Positions 7,969 through 16,213 of a stretch of 44,914 bases of DNA are shown here, one piece after another. The first letter of the stretch is position 1, and every line of letters begins with the position of its first letter. Source of the stretch: Peribacillus psychrosaccharolyticus ATCC 23296 (lineage in GTDB: Bacteria > Bacillota > Bacilli > Bacillales > DSM-1321); assembly GCF_000305495.1 (NCBI RefSeq), contig NZ_AJTN02000234.1:1-44914 (forward strand), read 5' to 3'. The position numbers and the translations under genes were made by a program. The notes beneath the pieces were generated by a model. It did no database searches and was not told the DNA's origin. It saw only the letters and a list, made by a program, of their open reading frames with translations.

Positions 7969-8322
7969 TTATAGCAGGTAACCTGCTGAAAAGAGCAGCA
8001 TTCCCCCAAAAACGGTTACTACAATATAGATAGCAAGATGCAGGTAGCTCCCTTTTTTAAGTAATTCAATAGACTCCATACCAAACGTAGAGAAAGTAGT
8101 AAATCCGCCTAGTATACCAGTGATCAAAAACAATTCAGAGGTTTTCGACACATCTCTATTATCTGGAAATACAAACCCGATGACCAGTGCACCAATTAAA
8201 TTAACAGAAAGAATTCCCCATGGAAAACTGGTAATAATTTTTCTGGATAGGTACGAACTTATACCAAACCTTGCAACAGCACCAATAAACCCTCCAATCA
8301 GTACTGCCAATATATCTATCAT
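7969..8322 (-). CDS. crcB: CrcB/Fluc fluoride channel subunit
   Basis: 117 residues with four membrane helices and the family signatures GGFIGAVARFG near the start and GGFTTFSTF at about residues 71-79, the latter forming the Phe-box and central Na+ site of Fluc channels. Fluc proteins export fluoride as dual-topology dimers. Here two unequal paralogs lie 9 bases apart, the usual Bacillus arrangement in which the two subunits adopt opposite topologies and form a heterodimer. Start ATG 8322 is preceded by GGTGAGG. This is the second gene of the pair. Confidence 0.93.
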   Translation of the reverse strand: MIDILAVLIGGFIGAVARFGISSYLSRKIITSFPWGILSVNLIGALVIGFVFPDNRDVSKTSELFLITGILGGFTTFSTFGMESIELLKKGSYLHLAIYIVVTVFGGMLLFSAGYLL

Positions 8323-8331
8323 CCCTGTACC

Positions 8332-8694
8332 TCACCTTTTTGAAGAAATATAAATTCCTATTAAACCGAAAATAATTCCTAGGATTAGAGTAGCACTGAT
8401 ATACAAACTTGAAAGCCACACGGACGTTTCAAGTAATCGTATCGATTCCGCTGTGAAAGTCGACATTGTCGTAAAACCACCACATAAACCCGTACCTAAC
8501 AAAAGAGGCACTGGTTGATTTCTTTTTGAAAAGTGCCCTGTCAGCATCCCTAGGATAAAGGTTCCGATAAGGTTGACACTTAAAGTAGCTAAAGGAAAGA
8601 CTGGTATATGGATAAATACATTTACTCCATAACGCAGAAAAGAACCTAAAGCACCGCCAATTCCGACAAAGAGATACTTTTTCAGCATTCCCAA
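8332..8694 (-). CDS. crcB: CrcB/Fluc fluoride channel subunit (partner)
   Basis: About 118-120 residues, four membrane helices, with GIGGALGSFLRYG near the start and GGFTTMSTF near residues 75-83. It is first in the two-gene unit. The start is either TTG 8694 or, better by family alignment, ATG 8688. The two subunits differ at the Phe-box neighbour (FTTFSTF versus FTTMSTF), in keeping with functional divergence. The approximately 110 bases upstream were searched by eye for the fluoride riboswitch core (GGNGAUGG...); none was found. Confidence 0.92.
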   Translation of the reverse strand: MGMLKKYLFVGIGGALGSFLRYGVNVFIHIPVFPLATLSVNLIGTFILGMLTGHFSKRNQPVPLLLGTGLCGGFTTMSTFTAESIRLLETSVWLSSLYISATLILGIIFGLIGIYISSKR

Positions 8695-8807
8695 TCCACG
8701 TCCATTTCATATATTCATTCTTACATTATATCAGAATCAGTATAAACAGGCTCTTTTCAATGAAAATGTCATAGAATGAAAAGAACTATAGAAAAGGAGG
8801 TCTTTTC

Positions 8808-9173
8808 ATGCACTCCCCCTATCCAGTTTATTCCCCTGTCTATCAACAGCAGCACATGAGAAATGGCTACCCGCCTCCCCAGAACGGGAGATTTGTTCCA
8901 TTCTTTCCATTACTTCTTCCTTTTGTAGCTGGTTTGGCTGGCGGAGCACTCGCCGGCGGTGCATTGTTATATAACCGGCCGCCTTATCCATATCCATATC
9001 CTCCGCAGCCTTATCCGGGCTATCCACCAGGGTACCAGCAAGGCTATCAAGGCGGTTACCCCGGCTATCAAGGATATCCTCCACAAGGTTATCCCGCAGC
9101 CTTTGGAACCCAGCAGGCAGTAACCGACAATATTAACATCTATACTGGTTCTGGAAGATTAACAAATCTATAA
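8808..9173 (+). CDS. Pro/Tyr/Gly-rich low-complexity protein, possibly spore-surface
   Basis: 121 residues. After a proline-rich N terminus there is one hydrophobic, glycine-rich segment (about 30-55, LPFVAGLAGGALAGGALL), then a run of PYPYPPQPYPGYPPGYQ-type repeats rich in Tyr, Pro, Gly and Gln, and a closing NIYTGSGRL. Ribosome site AAAGGAGGT lies 6 bases before ATG 8808. The composition resembles Bacillus spore coat, exosporium and other surface proteins that crosslink or self-assemble through Tyr/Gly repeats. No enzyme motif is seen. It is divergent from crcB and followed by a terminator. The spore role is inferred from composition only. Confidence 0.75.
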   Translation: MHSPYPVYSPVYQQQHMRNGYPPPQNGRFVPFFPLLLPFVAGLAGGALAGGALLYNRPPYPYPYPPQPYPGYPPGYQQGYQGGYPGYQGYPPQGYPAAFGTQQAVTDNINIYTGSGRLTNL

Positions 9174-9194
9174 TCGACATTCCGCACCAACTGT

Positions 9195-9226
9195 AGGCTG
9201 ACGAGAAACTTCGACAGCCTTTTTTA
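9195..9226 (+). terminator. Intrinsic terminator of the Pro/Tyr/Gly-rich protein gene
   Basis: Ten-base arms 9195-9204 and 9211-9220 with one mismatch, followed by TTTTTATT. Confidence 0.85.
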
Positions 9227-9371
9227 TTGGCCTCTAATTTTGGTCTATGACCTAGATTTGCTATAATATAGTCAGCGTACTAATCTAATTAAACTTCTTC
9301 CGTTTCACCTCTTCATCTCCAACTAATTTCAATGTTTTTTTTTCTTCCCTTCCTTTCAATAGTGATAATGG

Positions 9372-9377
9372 TATAAT
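9372..9377 (+). promoter_or_regulatory. Probable sigma-A -10 element of ykyB
   Basis: Perfect TATAAT 42 bases before the ykyB start. No good -35 hexamer lies 16-18 bases upstream, so only the -10 is claimed. Confidence 0.4.
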
Positions 9378-9419
9378 ATGTACTGCAAGGCACCAGTATT
9401 TTAGGAAAGGAGTTTCTAT

Positions 9420-9932
9420 ATGAAACCAACAACCGGGCAACGGGAGCAAATTTCCCCATCCGATAACACTCTTGCCCAAGCTATTTTTATTGTCAATAAA
9501 CATGCGAAAACAGCACCTGAACCCAAAGCTTTATATGAATTAAAACGCTTGACCATACTAAAATTATTAAGCGAGGGGAAAGCAAAAAAGTTAGGTCTTC
9601 ACTTTTCTGATAACCCTAAGTTTTCTGCACAACAATCCGATGTAATTATCCAATGTGGAGATTATATCTTCCATCTTCCTCCTACCAGGGATGATTTAAA
9701 AACCCTTCCTCACCTCGGGAACCGCTCTTCATCCGTTCGAAACCCGAAAGCTGTATTATCCTTATCACGTGCGAAACTAATTTTGCAAACGTATATTGGA
9801 CAGACAGTCGAGACAAAAATGTCCAATGTGAATACCGGCAAACCTAATCAACCATCACGCCGGCAGCAAAATCAAAAATACGAAAATACATTTCTTTCGT
9901 CATTTTTAGGAAAAGGATATAAATCACGTTAG
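9420..9932 (+). CDS. ykyB: YkyB family protein
   Basis: 170 residues, with SDNTLAQAIFIVNKHAKTA and KALYELKRLTILKLL near the N terminus, as in Bacillus YkyB. It is a soluble basic protein with an Asn/Gln/Lys-rich tail after residue 130. The function is unknown; in B. subtilis ykyB lies near the cheV-patA region, and here it faces cheV across a shared terminator. Start ATG 9420 has AAAGGAG 7 bases upstream. Confidence 0.85.
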   Translation: MKPTTGQREQISPSDNTLAQAIFIVNKHAKTAPEPKALYELKRLTILKLLSEGKAKKLGLHFSDNPKFSAQQSDVIIQCGDYIFHLPPTRDDLKTLPHLGNRSSSVRNPKAVLSLSRAKLILQTYIGQTVETKMSNVNTGKPNQPSRRQQNQKYENTFLSSFLGKGYKSR

Positions 9933-9975
9933 CTTCTGCGATCTCCTAAACGTTTAACTTTCCCTAATACTCTCC

Positions 9976-10022
9976 AAAAAGAGAAAAATCGGTGCATGAA
10001 TTGCCCGATTTTTCTCTTTTTT
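9976..10022. terminator. Bidirectional terminator between ykyB and cheV
   Basis: Arms of 16-17 bases (from 9976 and from about 10005), AAAAAGAGAAAAATCGG pairing with CCGATTTTTCTCTTTTT. It serves both convergent genes. Confidence 0.92.
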
Positions 10023-10030
10023 AGATACGT

Positions 10031-10937
10031 TTATAAAATTAGTTCATCAATCAGTAAGATCAATTCGGCAATTTCCGGCTTACTAACCTGTGCATCTGCT
10101 CCCACAAGTTGTCCCTTATGACGAAGATCCTCCGTGATCAAAGAAGAAAAAATGATGATTGGCAGTTTCGCTAACTCTTTATGCTCTTTAATTCGTTTGG
10201 TCAAATGATGTCCATCCATCTGGGGCATTTCAACGTCTGTTATAACCAACTTCACTTCAGAAACCGCGTTTCCCCCGATTTCAATCAAATTCTCCAAATA
10301 GTTCAAAGCATCTTTGCCGTTCTCAAAAAATTCGAGGTTTTCAAATCCTGCTTCTGTTAACGTGTCATGTAAAAGCTGCCTTAAAAGTGGTGAATCTTCT
10401 GCGACGACGATTCGTTTATTCGACCGTTCCCGCTTCCCTAACTTCTTTACCTGTTTACTATTAATTCCTGAATCCGGATTAATATCCACTACTATTTTTT
10501 CAAAGTCCAGCAGCAACAGCATTTCACCATTCAACCTAATAACCCCGGTCGTCTGACTTTCAAGGCCTTGAAACATTTCAGAAGGCTTTTCTATTTGATT
10601 CCAAGAAAGCCGGTGAATCTGAGTAACTGTATGAACATGAAAAATTATTTTTTGTTGATTAAATTCGGAAACGATAAACTTATCTTGACTTGGGTTCTTC
10701 GAAGGTGGAAACCCCAGCGCTTCAGCAACATTAACGACTGGAAGCACTTCTCCACGCAACTCAATAAGTCCTTCGACATTTTTATTGCGTATGCGGGACA
10801 AAGGTAACGGGTACAGGATTGATAATTTCCTTCACTTTAATAACATTAATCCCAAATTTATTTGTCCCAATTCCGAATTCTACAATTTCCAATTCATTGG
10901 TCCCGCTTTCCAGCAGGATTCCTTGTTTATTTTCCAT
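10031..10937 (-). pseudogene. cheV: CheV chemotaxis coupling protein, split by a one-base frameshift
   Basis: CheV joins a CheW-like domain to a CheY-like receiver and couples chemoreceptors to CheA. The N terminus ([15 protein letters not shown] 10937) reads to VTFVPHTQ and stops at TAA 10782. The rest (NVEGLIELRGEVLPVVN and the whole receiver, including VAEDSPLLRQ, VITDVEMPQMDG with the phospho-Asp, and FSSLI) continues in the next frame to 10031. Removing one base, the A at 10784 on the + strand, turns CAA-TAA into CAA-AAA and restores a 301-residue protein (B. subtilis CheV: 303). Nothing else is damaged, so either a sequencing insertion or a very recent mutation explains it. No other chemotaxis gene is in the window. 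Confidence 0.9.
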
Positions 10938-11040
10938 CTCGCACTTCCAATCTTCATGTTTCAATTTAACGATCTATTTGATCCAATCAGTAGATCTTTC
11001 TTTATATAAATCGGAATAAACAGACCTCATGTTAAGGGAT

Positions 11041-11087
11041 TTAAGAAAAAAAGCCGATTTCTGTGGAAGAAACCGGCTTTTTTCTTA
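11041..11087. terminator. Terminator between RDD gene and cheV upstream region
   Basis: Long stem built on AAGCCG-TTTCT / AGAAA-CGGCTT with A/T runs on both sides. It ends minus-strand transcription of the RDD gene and insulates cheV. Confidence 0.88.
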
Positions 11088-11090
11088 AAA

Positions 11091-11566
11091 TTATTTTTTC
11101 ACAACTAATGTACTTGCTATCATATCATGCAGTGTTTGTTTTTTTCCGTAAAAGCAGCCATCAAATAACCGATGTAAAATATCATCCCTGACAGTATCGT
11201 TGCAAAGTATCTGCCGGTCGCACGACCAAAGGTAAGACGATTTCCATTCAAATCTGTTACAATTAACCCCATTATTTTTTTCCCTACAGTACCTTGCATT
11301 TTCGACGCTGTTGTCAAAATATAATATAATGCTATAGCTACTAACGCGATAATGTAAATAACGGTGTACCCAAGAAGCATCGTCACCATTTCTCCATCAG
11401 TAGCAGTACCTTCATTTGGTGCCATAATAAAGCTGTAAATGATGAAGAGAACGCTCAGTGGAACTGAGATAATGATTCCATCAATGATTGAAGCAGCCAC
11501 TCGAACCCAAAAGCCTCCATACCTTTCACTTACATTTCCATAGTTATTTACAGCTACTTTACTCAC
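11091..11566 (-). CDS. RDD-family membrane protein with frameshifted C terminus
   Basis: RDD proteins are small integral membrane proteins; some act as Na+/H+ antiporters but most are uncharacterised. Three membrane helices (about 24-46, 65-90, 120-140) and the signature RVAASIIDG are visible. GTG 11566 is the start, with GGAGG 9 bases upstream. As written, the frame ends early at 11120 in KNKHCMI. If one T is added to the T7 run at 11139-11145 (an A on the coding strand), the protein ends with KKQTLHDMIASTLVVKK at TAA 11091. The LHDMIA...V tail is the normal RDD ending, giving 158 residues. One missing homopolymer base is therefore likely. Confidence 0.85.
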
Positions 11567-11668
11567 AATACCTTACCTCCTTTAAACCTAGTTAACTACT
11601 AATAATTGCATATTAATTGTACCAAAGTTGTGTTATTTTAGCCAAAATCTTCATAGGAAAATCCCTAG

Positions 11669-11736
11669 AAAATAAGGAAAAAGGATGCTATTACTTTATC
11701 TATTTTTTGTAAGTTTCATCCTTATTTCCTATTTTT
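11669..11736. terminator. Possible terminator between corA and the RDD gene
   Basis: AAATAAGGAAAAAGGATG pairs with CATCCTTATTTCCTATTTT across a loop of about 30 bases. The loop is long, so the call is tentative. Confidence 0.45.
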
Positions 11737-11747
11737 TCGATTGATGG

Positions 11748-12692
11748 TCAACCAATTTTTTTGACAAAGTACATAAACATACACAACGCAATTCCACCCA
11801 TACCCCCAAGAACTATGTAATAACCATAATGCCATTCAAGTTCCGGCATGTTTTTGAAGTTCATACCGTAAACTCCTGCAATAAAAGTTAATGGCATAAA
11901 AATCGTTGTAATAACCGTTAACGTCATCATTGTTTCATTCATATTATTTGAATTAACTGAGAGATAACTGTCCCTAATATCTGAAGAAAAATCACGATAC
12001 GAATCAAGCATTTCTGACAGCTTCAATAAATGATCATAAACGTCATTGAAATATAGATGCTGATCAGTTAAGAATTTCAGTCTGTCAGAATGAACCATGC
12101 GATATAACAAGTCGCGCATCGGCAGAATAGTTTTTCTGAATATTGATAGGTCTGATCGTAAATCAAATAAACGATCCATTAAATGACTTATGTTTTTATT
12201 GGCCCGATTATCTTCAATCTCGTTTAATTCCCGCTCCATGTGATAAATTAACGGGAAATATTCATCCACCAGCTTATCGATAATTCCATGCATTAAAAAG
12301 AAGGGTCCTTTCAATGGCTGTTGACTTTGGGTAACCTTGTTCCAGGTTTCCTCTATCTCTATAATAGCTTCTTTATGAAATGTGACAATAAAGTCATGGC
12401 CGACGAACATGTCCAGCTCCACGGCATTTAGTCGTTTTTTTTCAAGCGCATGGATGACTAAAAATTCATAGCCATCATAAAAATCAAGCTTCGGTCGCTG
12501 CTGATAATGATCTAAGCAATCCTCAATAGCTAAGGGATGAAACTGAAAAAAAGAAGCTAATTGTTCAATTTCACTTTTTGACGGCTGGTTAAAATCTACC
12601 CAGTACCATTCGACATGATCTTTTTTCACTTCTACTAGCGGACAATCTATGATCATTTTATGATCTTTAGTAATAACAAACGTATTTATCAA
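11748..12692 (-). CDS. corA: CorA-type magnesium transporter
   Basis: 314 residues: a long charged cytoplasmic N-terminal domain (1-250), two C-terminal membrane helices and, between them, the CorA signature YGMN followed by FKNMPEL (near residues 275-285), where the MPEL loop draws in hydrated cations. The product imports Mg2+, possibly Co2+, as a pentamer. The start is TTG 12692 with GAGG 10 bases upstream; no ATG fits better. It is a single gene, divergent from patA. Some Bacilli carry several CorA paralogs, so the main physiological role is not certain. Confidence 0.92.
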   Translation of the reverse strand: MINTFVITKDHKMIIDCPLVEVKKDHVEWYWVDFNQPSKSEIEQLASFFQFHPLAIEDCLDHYQQRPKLDFYDGYEFLVIHALEKKRLNAVELDMFVGHDFIVTFHKEAIIEIEETWNKVTQSQQPLKGPFFLMHGIIDKLVDEYFPLIYHMERELNEIEDNRANKNISHLMDRLFDLRSDLSIFRKTILPMRDLLYRMVHSDRLKFLTDQHLYFNDVYDHLLKLSEMLDSYRDFSSDIRDSYLSVNSNNMNETMMTLTVITTIFMPLTFIAGVYGMNFKNMPELEWHYGYYIVLGGMGGIALCMFMYFVKKIG

Positions 12693-12827
12693 GTCATCAA
12701 ATCCTCAACTGTTTTTATTATATATATGGCTTAAAAGTCCAGTTTATTGGATGTTTCGTCTAACGATAGAAATTCACCCCATTAAAGTGTTAAAATAAGT
12801 AGTAGTTAAAAAGGGGGCACTATAAAC

Positions 12828-13982
12828 ATGGAGCATTTACTTAACCCACTCGTAAAAAAAGTTGAAATCTCAGGAATTAGAAAATTTTATAACTTGGTGT
12901 CTGGAAACCAGAATATGATTTCATTAACCATAGGTCAGCCTGACTTTCCTACTCCTGATCATATTAAAACAGCTGCTAAACAAGCCATTGATGATAATTA
13001 TACCGTGTATACGCATAATGCAGGCGATATTGAGCTGAGAAAAGCCGTTTCAGCATATATTTCAGGGAAATATCAGCTGCAGTATGACCCTGACCAAGAA
13101 ATTATTGTGACCAGCGGTGCTAGTGAAGCCATTGATATCACGTTCCGGACAATTTTGACACCAGGAGTTGAGGTCATTTTGCCTGGGCCTGTATATCCTG
13201 GATACGAACCTATTATTAAGATGTGCGGTGCAACGCCGATATATGCTGATATAACACAAACTGGTTTCCGAATGACAGCTGATATTATCGAAGAGTTACT
13301 CACACCAAATACGCGCTGTATTGTGCTTCCTTATCCTTCTAATCCAACAGGAGTAACACTTACTGCTGAGGAATTGCAGGATATTGCAGCTCTCATTAAG
13401 GATAAAGAGATTTTCATTCTTGCAGATGAGATCTATAGTGAACTCGTTTATGAAAAAAAACATACCTCCATTGCGTCGTACCTTAGACAGCAGACAATTG
13501 TTTTAAATGGTTTGTCAAAGTCCCATTCCATGACAGGCTGGCGAATTGGTTTTTTATTTGCCCCTGCTGTGATTGCTCAAGAAATTCTCAAAGTACATCA
13601 ATATAATGTTACCTGTGCTTCATCCGTTTCACAAAGTGCCGCTCTAGCTGCAGTTACCGATGGTTACGATGATGCCACACCAATGAAAATGGAGTACGCT
13701 AAACGACGAGACTATGTATATAATCGGCTTCTCGATATGAACCTAACTGTTATCAAGCCCGATGGAGCTTTTTACTTCTTCATTCAATTACCAGAAGGTT
13801 TCAACACATCACTCTCATTTTGTCTCGAGTTAGTGGAAAAAGCAGGCGTAGCAGTTGTTCCAGGCAATGCCTTTTCTGAGCTTGGGGAAGGGTATTTCCG
13901 TTTATCTTATGCGTACTCTATGGATACACTTATAGAAGCAATGAACCGTATGGAAACATTTCTTTCTAACAAGACTAAATAA
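12828..13982 (+). CDS. patA: PatA, N-acetyl-L,L-diaminopimelate-type aminotransferase
   Basis: 384 residues, class I PLP aminotransferase. Visible features: TIGQPDFPTP at the N terminus, SGASEAID phosphate-binding turn, PYPSNPTG, ADEIYSELVY (the Asp contacts the pyridine N), and the PLP lysine in LSKSHSMTGWRIGF. The sequence is closest to Bacillus PatA, which transaminates an acetylated diaminopimelate intermediate of lysine and cell-wall synthesis. Start ATG 12828 has GGGGG 10 bases upstream. It ends at a strong terminator. The dapH/dapL genes are not in the window. Confidence 0.88.
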   Translation: MEHLLNPLVKKVEISGIRKFYNLVSGNQNMISLTIGQPDFPTPDHIKTAAKQAIDDNYTVYTHNAGDIELRKAVSAYISGKYQLQYDPDQEIIVTSGASEAIDITFRTILTPGVEVILPGPVYPGYEPIIKMCGATPIYADITQTGFRMTADIIEELLTPNTRCIVLPYPSNPTGVTLTAEELQDIAALIKDKEIFILADEIYSELVYEKKHTSIASYLRQQTIVLNGLSKSHSMTGWRIGFLFAPAVIAQEILKVHQYNVTCASSVSQSAALAAVTDGYDDATPMKMEYAKRRDYVYNRLLDMNLTVIKPDGAFYFFIQLPEGFNTSLSFCLELVEKAGVAVVPGNAFSELGEGYFRLSYAYSMDTLIEAMNRMETFLSNKTK

Positions 13983-13993
13983 TAAAAAGATGA

Positions 13994-14030
13994 AGACGAG
14001 CTTAAGCAGTATCAAGCTCGTCTTTCTTTT
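13994..14030. terminator. Terminator between convergent patA and ykwC-like genes
   Basis: Ten-base arms AGACGAGCTT / AAGCTCGTCT (13994-14003 / 14014-14023) followed by TTCTTTTTT. Confidence 0.9.
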
Positions 14031-14912
14031 TTAGTATGACCAGTGCTTTAAAATCGCTTGTGTACCACTGCTTTCTTCTCCTGCTTCTGCAAGCTCTTCA
14101 TATAGCGACTTTGCCAGCTTCAATCCCGGAACATCCATCTGCATTTTTTCTGCTTCTTCAAGGGCTATCCCCATATCCTTAATGAAGTGTTTTATATAAA
14201 ATCCGGGAGCAAAATCTCCTTTAATCATTCTAGGAGCAAGGTTGGATAGTGACCAGCTTCCTGCAGCTCCTGCTGAAATACTCTGTAATACTCTTTCCGG
14301 ATCAAGACCTGCTTTTTTTGCATAGACGACTGCCTCAGCAACCCCAATCATGTTCGAAGCAATCGCAATTTGATTACACATCTTTGTGTGTTGACCAGCC
14401 CCAGCTTCACCTTGATAGATAATATTTGTACCAAAGATCTCTAAAATACTTCTAATATCTTCAAAGTCATCTTTCGAACCCCCGGCCATAATCGTTAACT
14501 TACGCTCTCTTGCCCCAATATCTCCACCAGAAACGGGGGCATCAAGTGCCTTCACCCCTGCATCAAGTGCCTTCTCATAGATTTTCACAGCTAAAGAGGG
14601 GGTTGAGGTGGTCATATCAATAACATATTTAGTCCTTCCAGTATCCTTTAAAATTCCTTTTTCACCTAAATAGATTTCCTCAACATCTTTTGGATATCCA
14701 ACCATTGAAATGATTACATCTGCCTGCTGTGCAAGCTCCTCAGGTGAAACCGCCCATTTCGCTCCATTTTCCAGCAGATCTTGAGCCTTTTCTTTGGATC
14801 TTGTATATACGATGAGTTGGAATCCTGCATCCAAGATATGCCGGGACATACTGTTCCCCATCACGCCTGTACCGATAAAACCAATTATTGTTTTTTCTTT
14901 TATGATCCTCAC
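14031..14912 (-). CDS. ykwC: YkwC-like beta-hydroxyacid dehydrogenase
   Basis: About 293 residues of the 3-hydroxyisobutyrate dehydrogenase family. GFIGTGVMG is the dinucleotide-binding turn, DAPVSGGDIGA the substrate loop, and GAGQHTKMCNQ carries the catalytic lysine. The tail (GTQAILKHW) matches B. subtilis YkwC closely. Such enzymes oxidise beta-hydroxy acids with NAD(P); the YkwC substrate is not established. I prefer GTG 14912 (GGAG 8 bases upstream) over GTG 14921. It lies 43 bases downstream of the SDR gene on the same strand, so the two probably form one transcript. Confidence 0.88.
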   Translation of the reverse strand: MRIIKEKTIIGFIGTGVMGNSMSRHILDAGFQLIVYTRSKEKAQDLLENGAKWAVSPEELAQQADVIISMVGYPKDVEEIYLGEKGILKDTGRTKYVIDMTTSTPSLAVKIYEKALDAGVKALDAPVSGGDIGARERKLTIMAGGSKDDFEDIRSILEIFGTNIIYQGEAGAGQHTKMCNQIAIASNMIGVAEAVVYAKKAGLDPERVLQSISAGAAGSWSLSNLAPRMIKGDFAPGFYIKHFIKDMGIALEEAEKMQMDVPGLKLAKSLYEELAEAGEESSGTQAILKHWSY

Positions 14913-14954
14913 GTATTTCACTCCTGTTTTTTACTTTTTTAGTTTATCCATGAG

Positions 14955-15734
14955 TCATATTGACCTGACATTACCACCATCAACCAAGAAGGATTGACCT
15001 GTGACATAGGAATTTGCATCTGAAAGCAAGAATGCTGCAAACTTAGCAAACTCTTCTGGTTGACCATATCGTTTCAATGGTATTTTTGCGCTTACTTGTT
15101 TCTCTACTTCTTCAATTGTCATTCCCTGTTTATCCGCGGCAATGGCATCTAATTGTGCCAGCCGATCTGTAGCAATACGACCAGGTGCAAGAGTATTAAT
15201 CATAATATCAGGTGCTAATTCAACAGCAAGTGTCTTTGCTAGGCCAACAACCGCAGTTCTAAAGGTATTCGATAAAATTAAACCCGGCAGAGGTTCCTTT
15301 ATCGCAGACGACGCAATATTTATGATTCTCCCTCCATCCTTACGCAAATAAGGAAGGCTTGCCCGAATGACTCTAATATAACTCAATAAATTAAGTTCAT
15401 ACGATTTTTGCCAATCTTCATCCGTCATTTCACTAAACAATCCACTTGGCGGACCCCCAGAGTTATTCACGAGAATCTCAAATCCACCAAACTCCTCAAC
15501 TGTTTGTTTAACCAAAGCTTCTACCTGATCCGCCTTTGTAATATCCACTGTTTTAAAAGACACTCTCCCGCCTAAACCGGTTAATTCCTTTTGCACTGCC
15601 GCGAGTTTCTCTTCATTTCTGCTCGCCAGCATAACATCTGCACCTTCCTTAAGCAATTCAGCAGCAATTGCTTTTCCAAGACCTTGACTAGAAGCAATAA
15701 CAAGCGCACGTTTATTACGTAAACCTAAATCCAT
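14955..15734 (-). CDS. SDR-family oxidoreductase lacking the usual Tyr-Lys pair
   Basis: 259 residues, a classical-length SDR. ASSQGLGKAIA is the cofactor-binding turn, NNSGG replaces NNAG, and SFLVDGG closes the fold. The catalytic region reads IASSAIKEPLPG then SNTFRTAVVGLAKTLA: where SDRs have YxxxK this protein has NxxxR. A recognisable SDR subgroup (including YkvO-like proteins in Bacillus) shows the same replacement, so this is not random damage, but its reaction cannot be assumed. ATG 15734 has GGAGGAGG 4 bases upstream. It probably shares a transcript with the ykwC-like gene. Confidence 0.85.
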   Translation of the reverse strand: MDLGLRNKRALVIASSQGLGKAIAAELLKEGADVMLASRNEEKLAAVQKELTGLGGRVSFKTVDITKADQVEALVKQTVEEFGGFEILVNNSGGPPSGLFSEMTDEDWQKSYELNLLSYIRVIRASLPYLRKDGGRIINIASSAIKEPLPGLILSNTFRTAVVGLAKTLAVELAPDIMINTLAPGRIATDRLAQLDAIAADKQGMTIEEVEKQVSAKIPLKRYGQPEEFAKFAAFLLSDANSYVTGQSFLVDGGNVRSI

Positions 15735-15930
15735 TGTTCCTCCTCCATTTCTTTACCGAATGATTACATAATTATAGCTTATCTCAATTAAATTTTAAGC
15801 GAAAAATCAGACAATGTTAAGCATACTTTTCTAAAATTGGATTTTTTGTGACTATTTGTATTTTTTATTTCTATCTTGTGTAAAACGATGTATGTTAGAA
15901 ACAAAGTATGTTTATGAAAGGGTGAAGAAG

Positions 15931-16011
15931 ATGTTTCTATACTATTTACTAGGCATATGTATGTTTGGATTTATTGGCCTTTTTACCCCTGAACTTCTTA
16001 AGAAAAATTAA
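15931..16011 (+). CDS. 26-aa membrane peptide
   Basis: ATG 15931 follows AAAGGGTGAAGAAG. The peptide (MFLYYLLGICMFGFIGLFT, then PELLKKN) is one hydrophobic helix with a short positive tail, ending at TAA 16011. The hairpin that follows (16037-16063) has its T tract on the opposite strand. Size and layout suit a small membrane regulator or a leader peptide, but conservation is not testable here. No similar peptide is recognised. Confidence 0.5.
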   Translation: MFLYYLLGICMFGFIGLFTPELLKKN

Positions 16012-16036
16012 GTTATATTTTCTTTCCTCAAAAAAA

Positions 16037-16063
16037 AACCGGCTTATCCTTACTTAGCCGGTT
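16037..16063 (-). terminator. Second terminator downstream of ptsI
   Basis: AACCGGCT / AGCCGGTT stem with an eight-T tract on the minus strand. It lies about 120 bases beyond the first ptsI terminator. Confidence 0.75.
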
Positions 16064-16178
16064 AAAAAGGGGGAAAATGAGAATGTCAGCTGCTTTTACC
16101 ATACTAAAACAACTGTGCTTGCTCTATTAATACCCACTGTTACATGCTCTAAACATTTTGTTGAAAATAAATATAAAG

Positions 16179-16206
16179 AACCCAATCAACATTCGTTGAT
16201 TGGGTT
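16179..16206 (-). terminator. First terminator of ptsHI
   Basis: Twelve-base perfect arms AACCCAATCAAC / GTTGATTGGGTT (16179-16190 / 16195-16206), 8 bases beyond the ptsI stop. Confidence 0.88.
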
Positions 16207-16213
16207 TTTACCT

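Noticed and set aside
8695-8807. Fluoride riboswitch upstream of crcB
   Set aside because: The conserved GGNGAUGG...CCNNNNACYGCC core is not present on the minus strand of this spacer.
10774-10794. Programmed ribosomal frameshift in cheV
   Set aside because: CheV is normally one frame in the family, no slippery heptamer with a stimulatory structure is evident, and other genes in the window have similar simple lesions.
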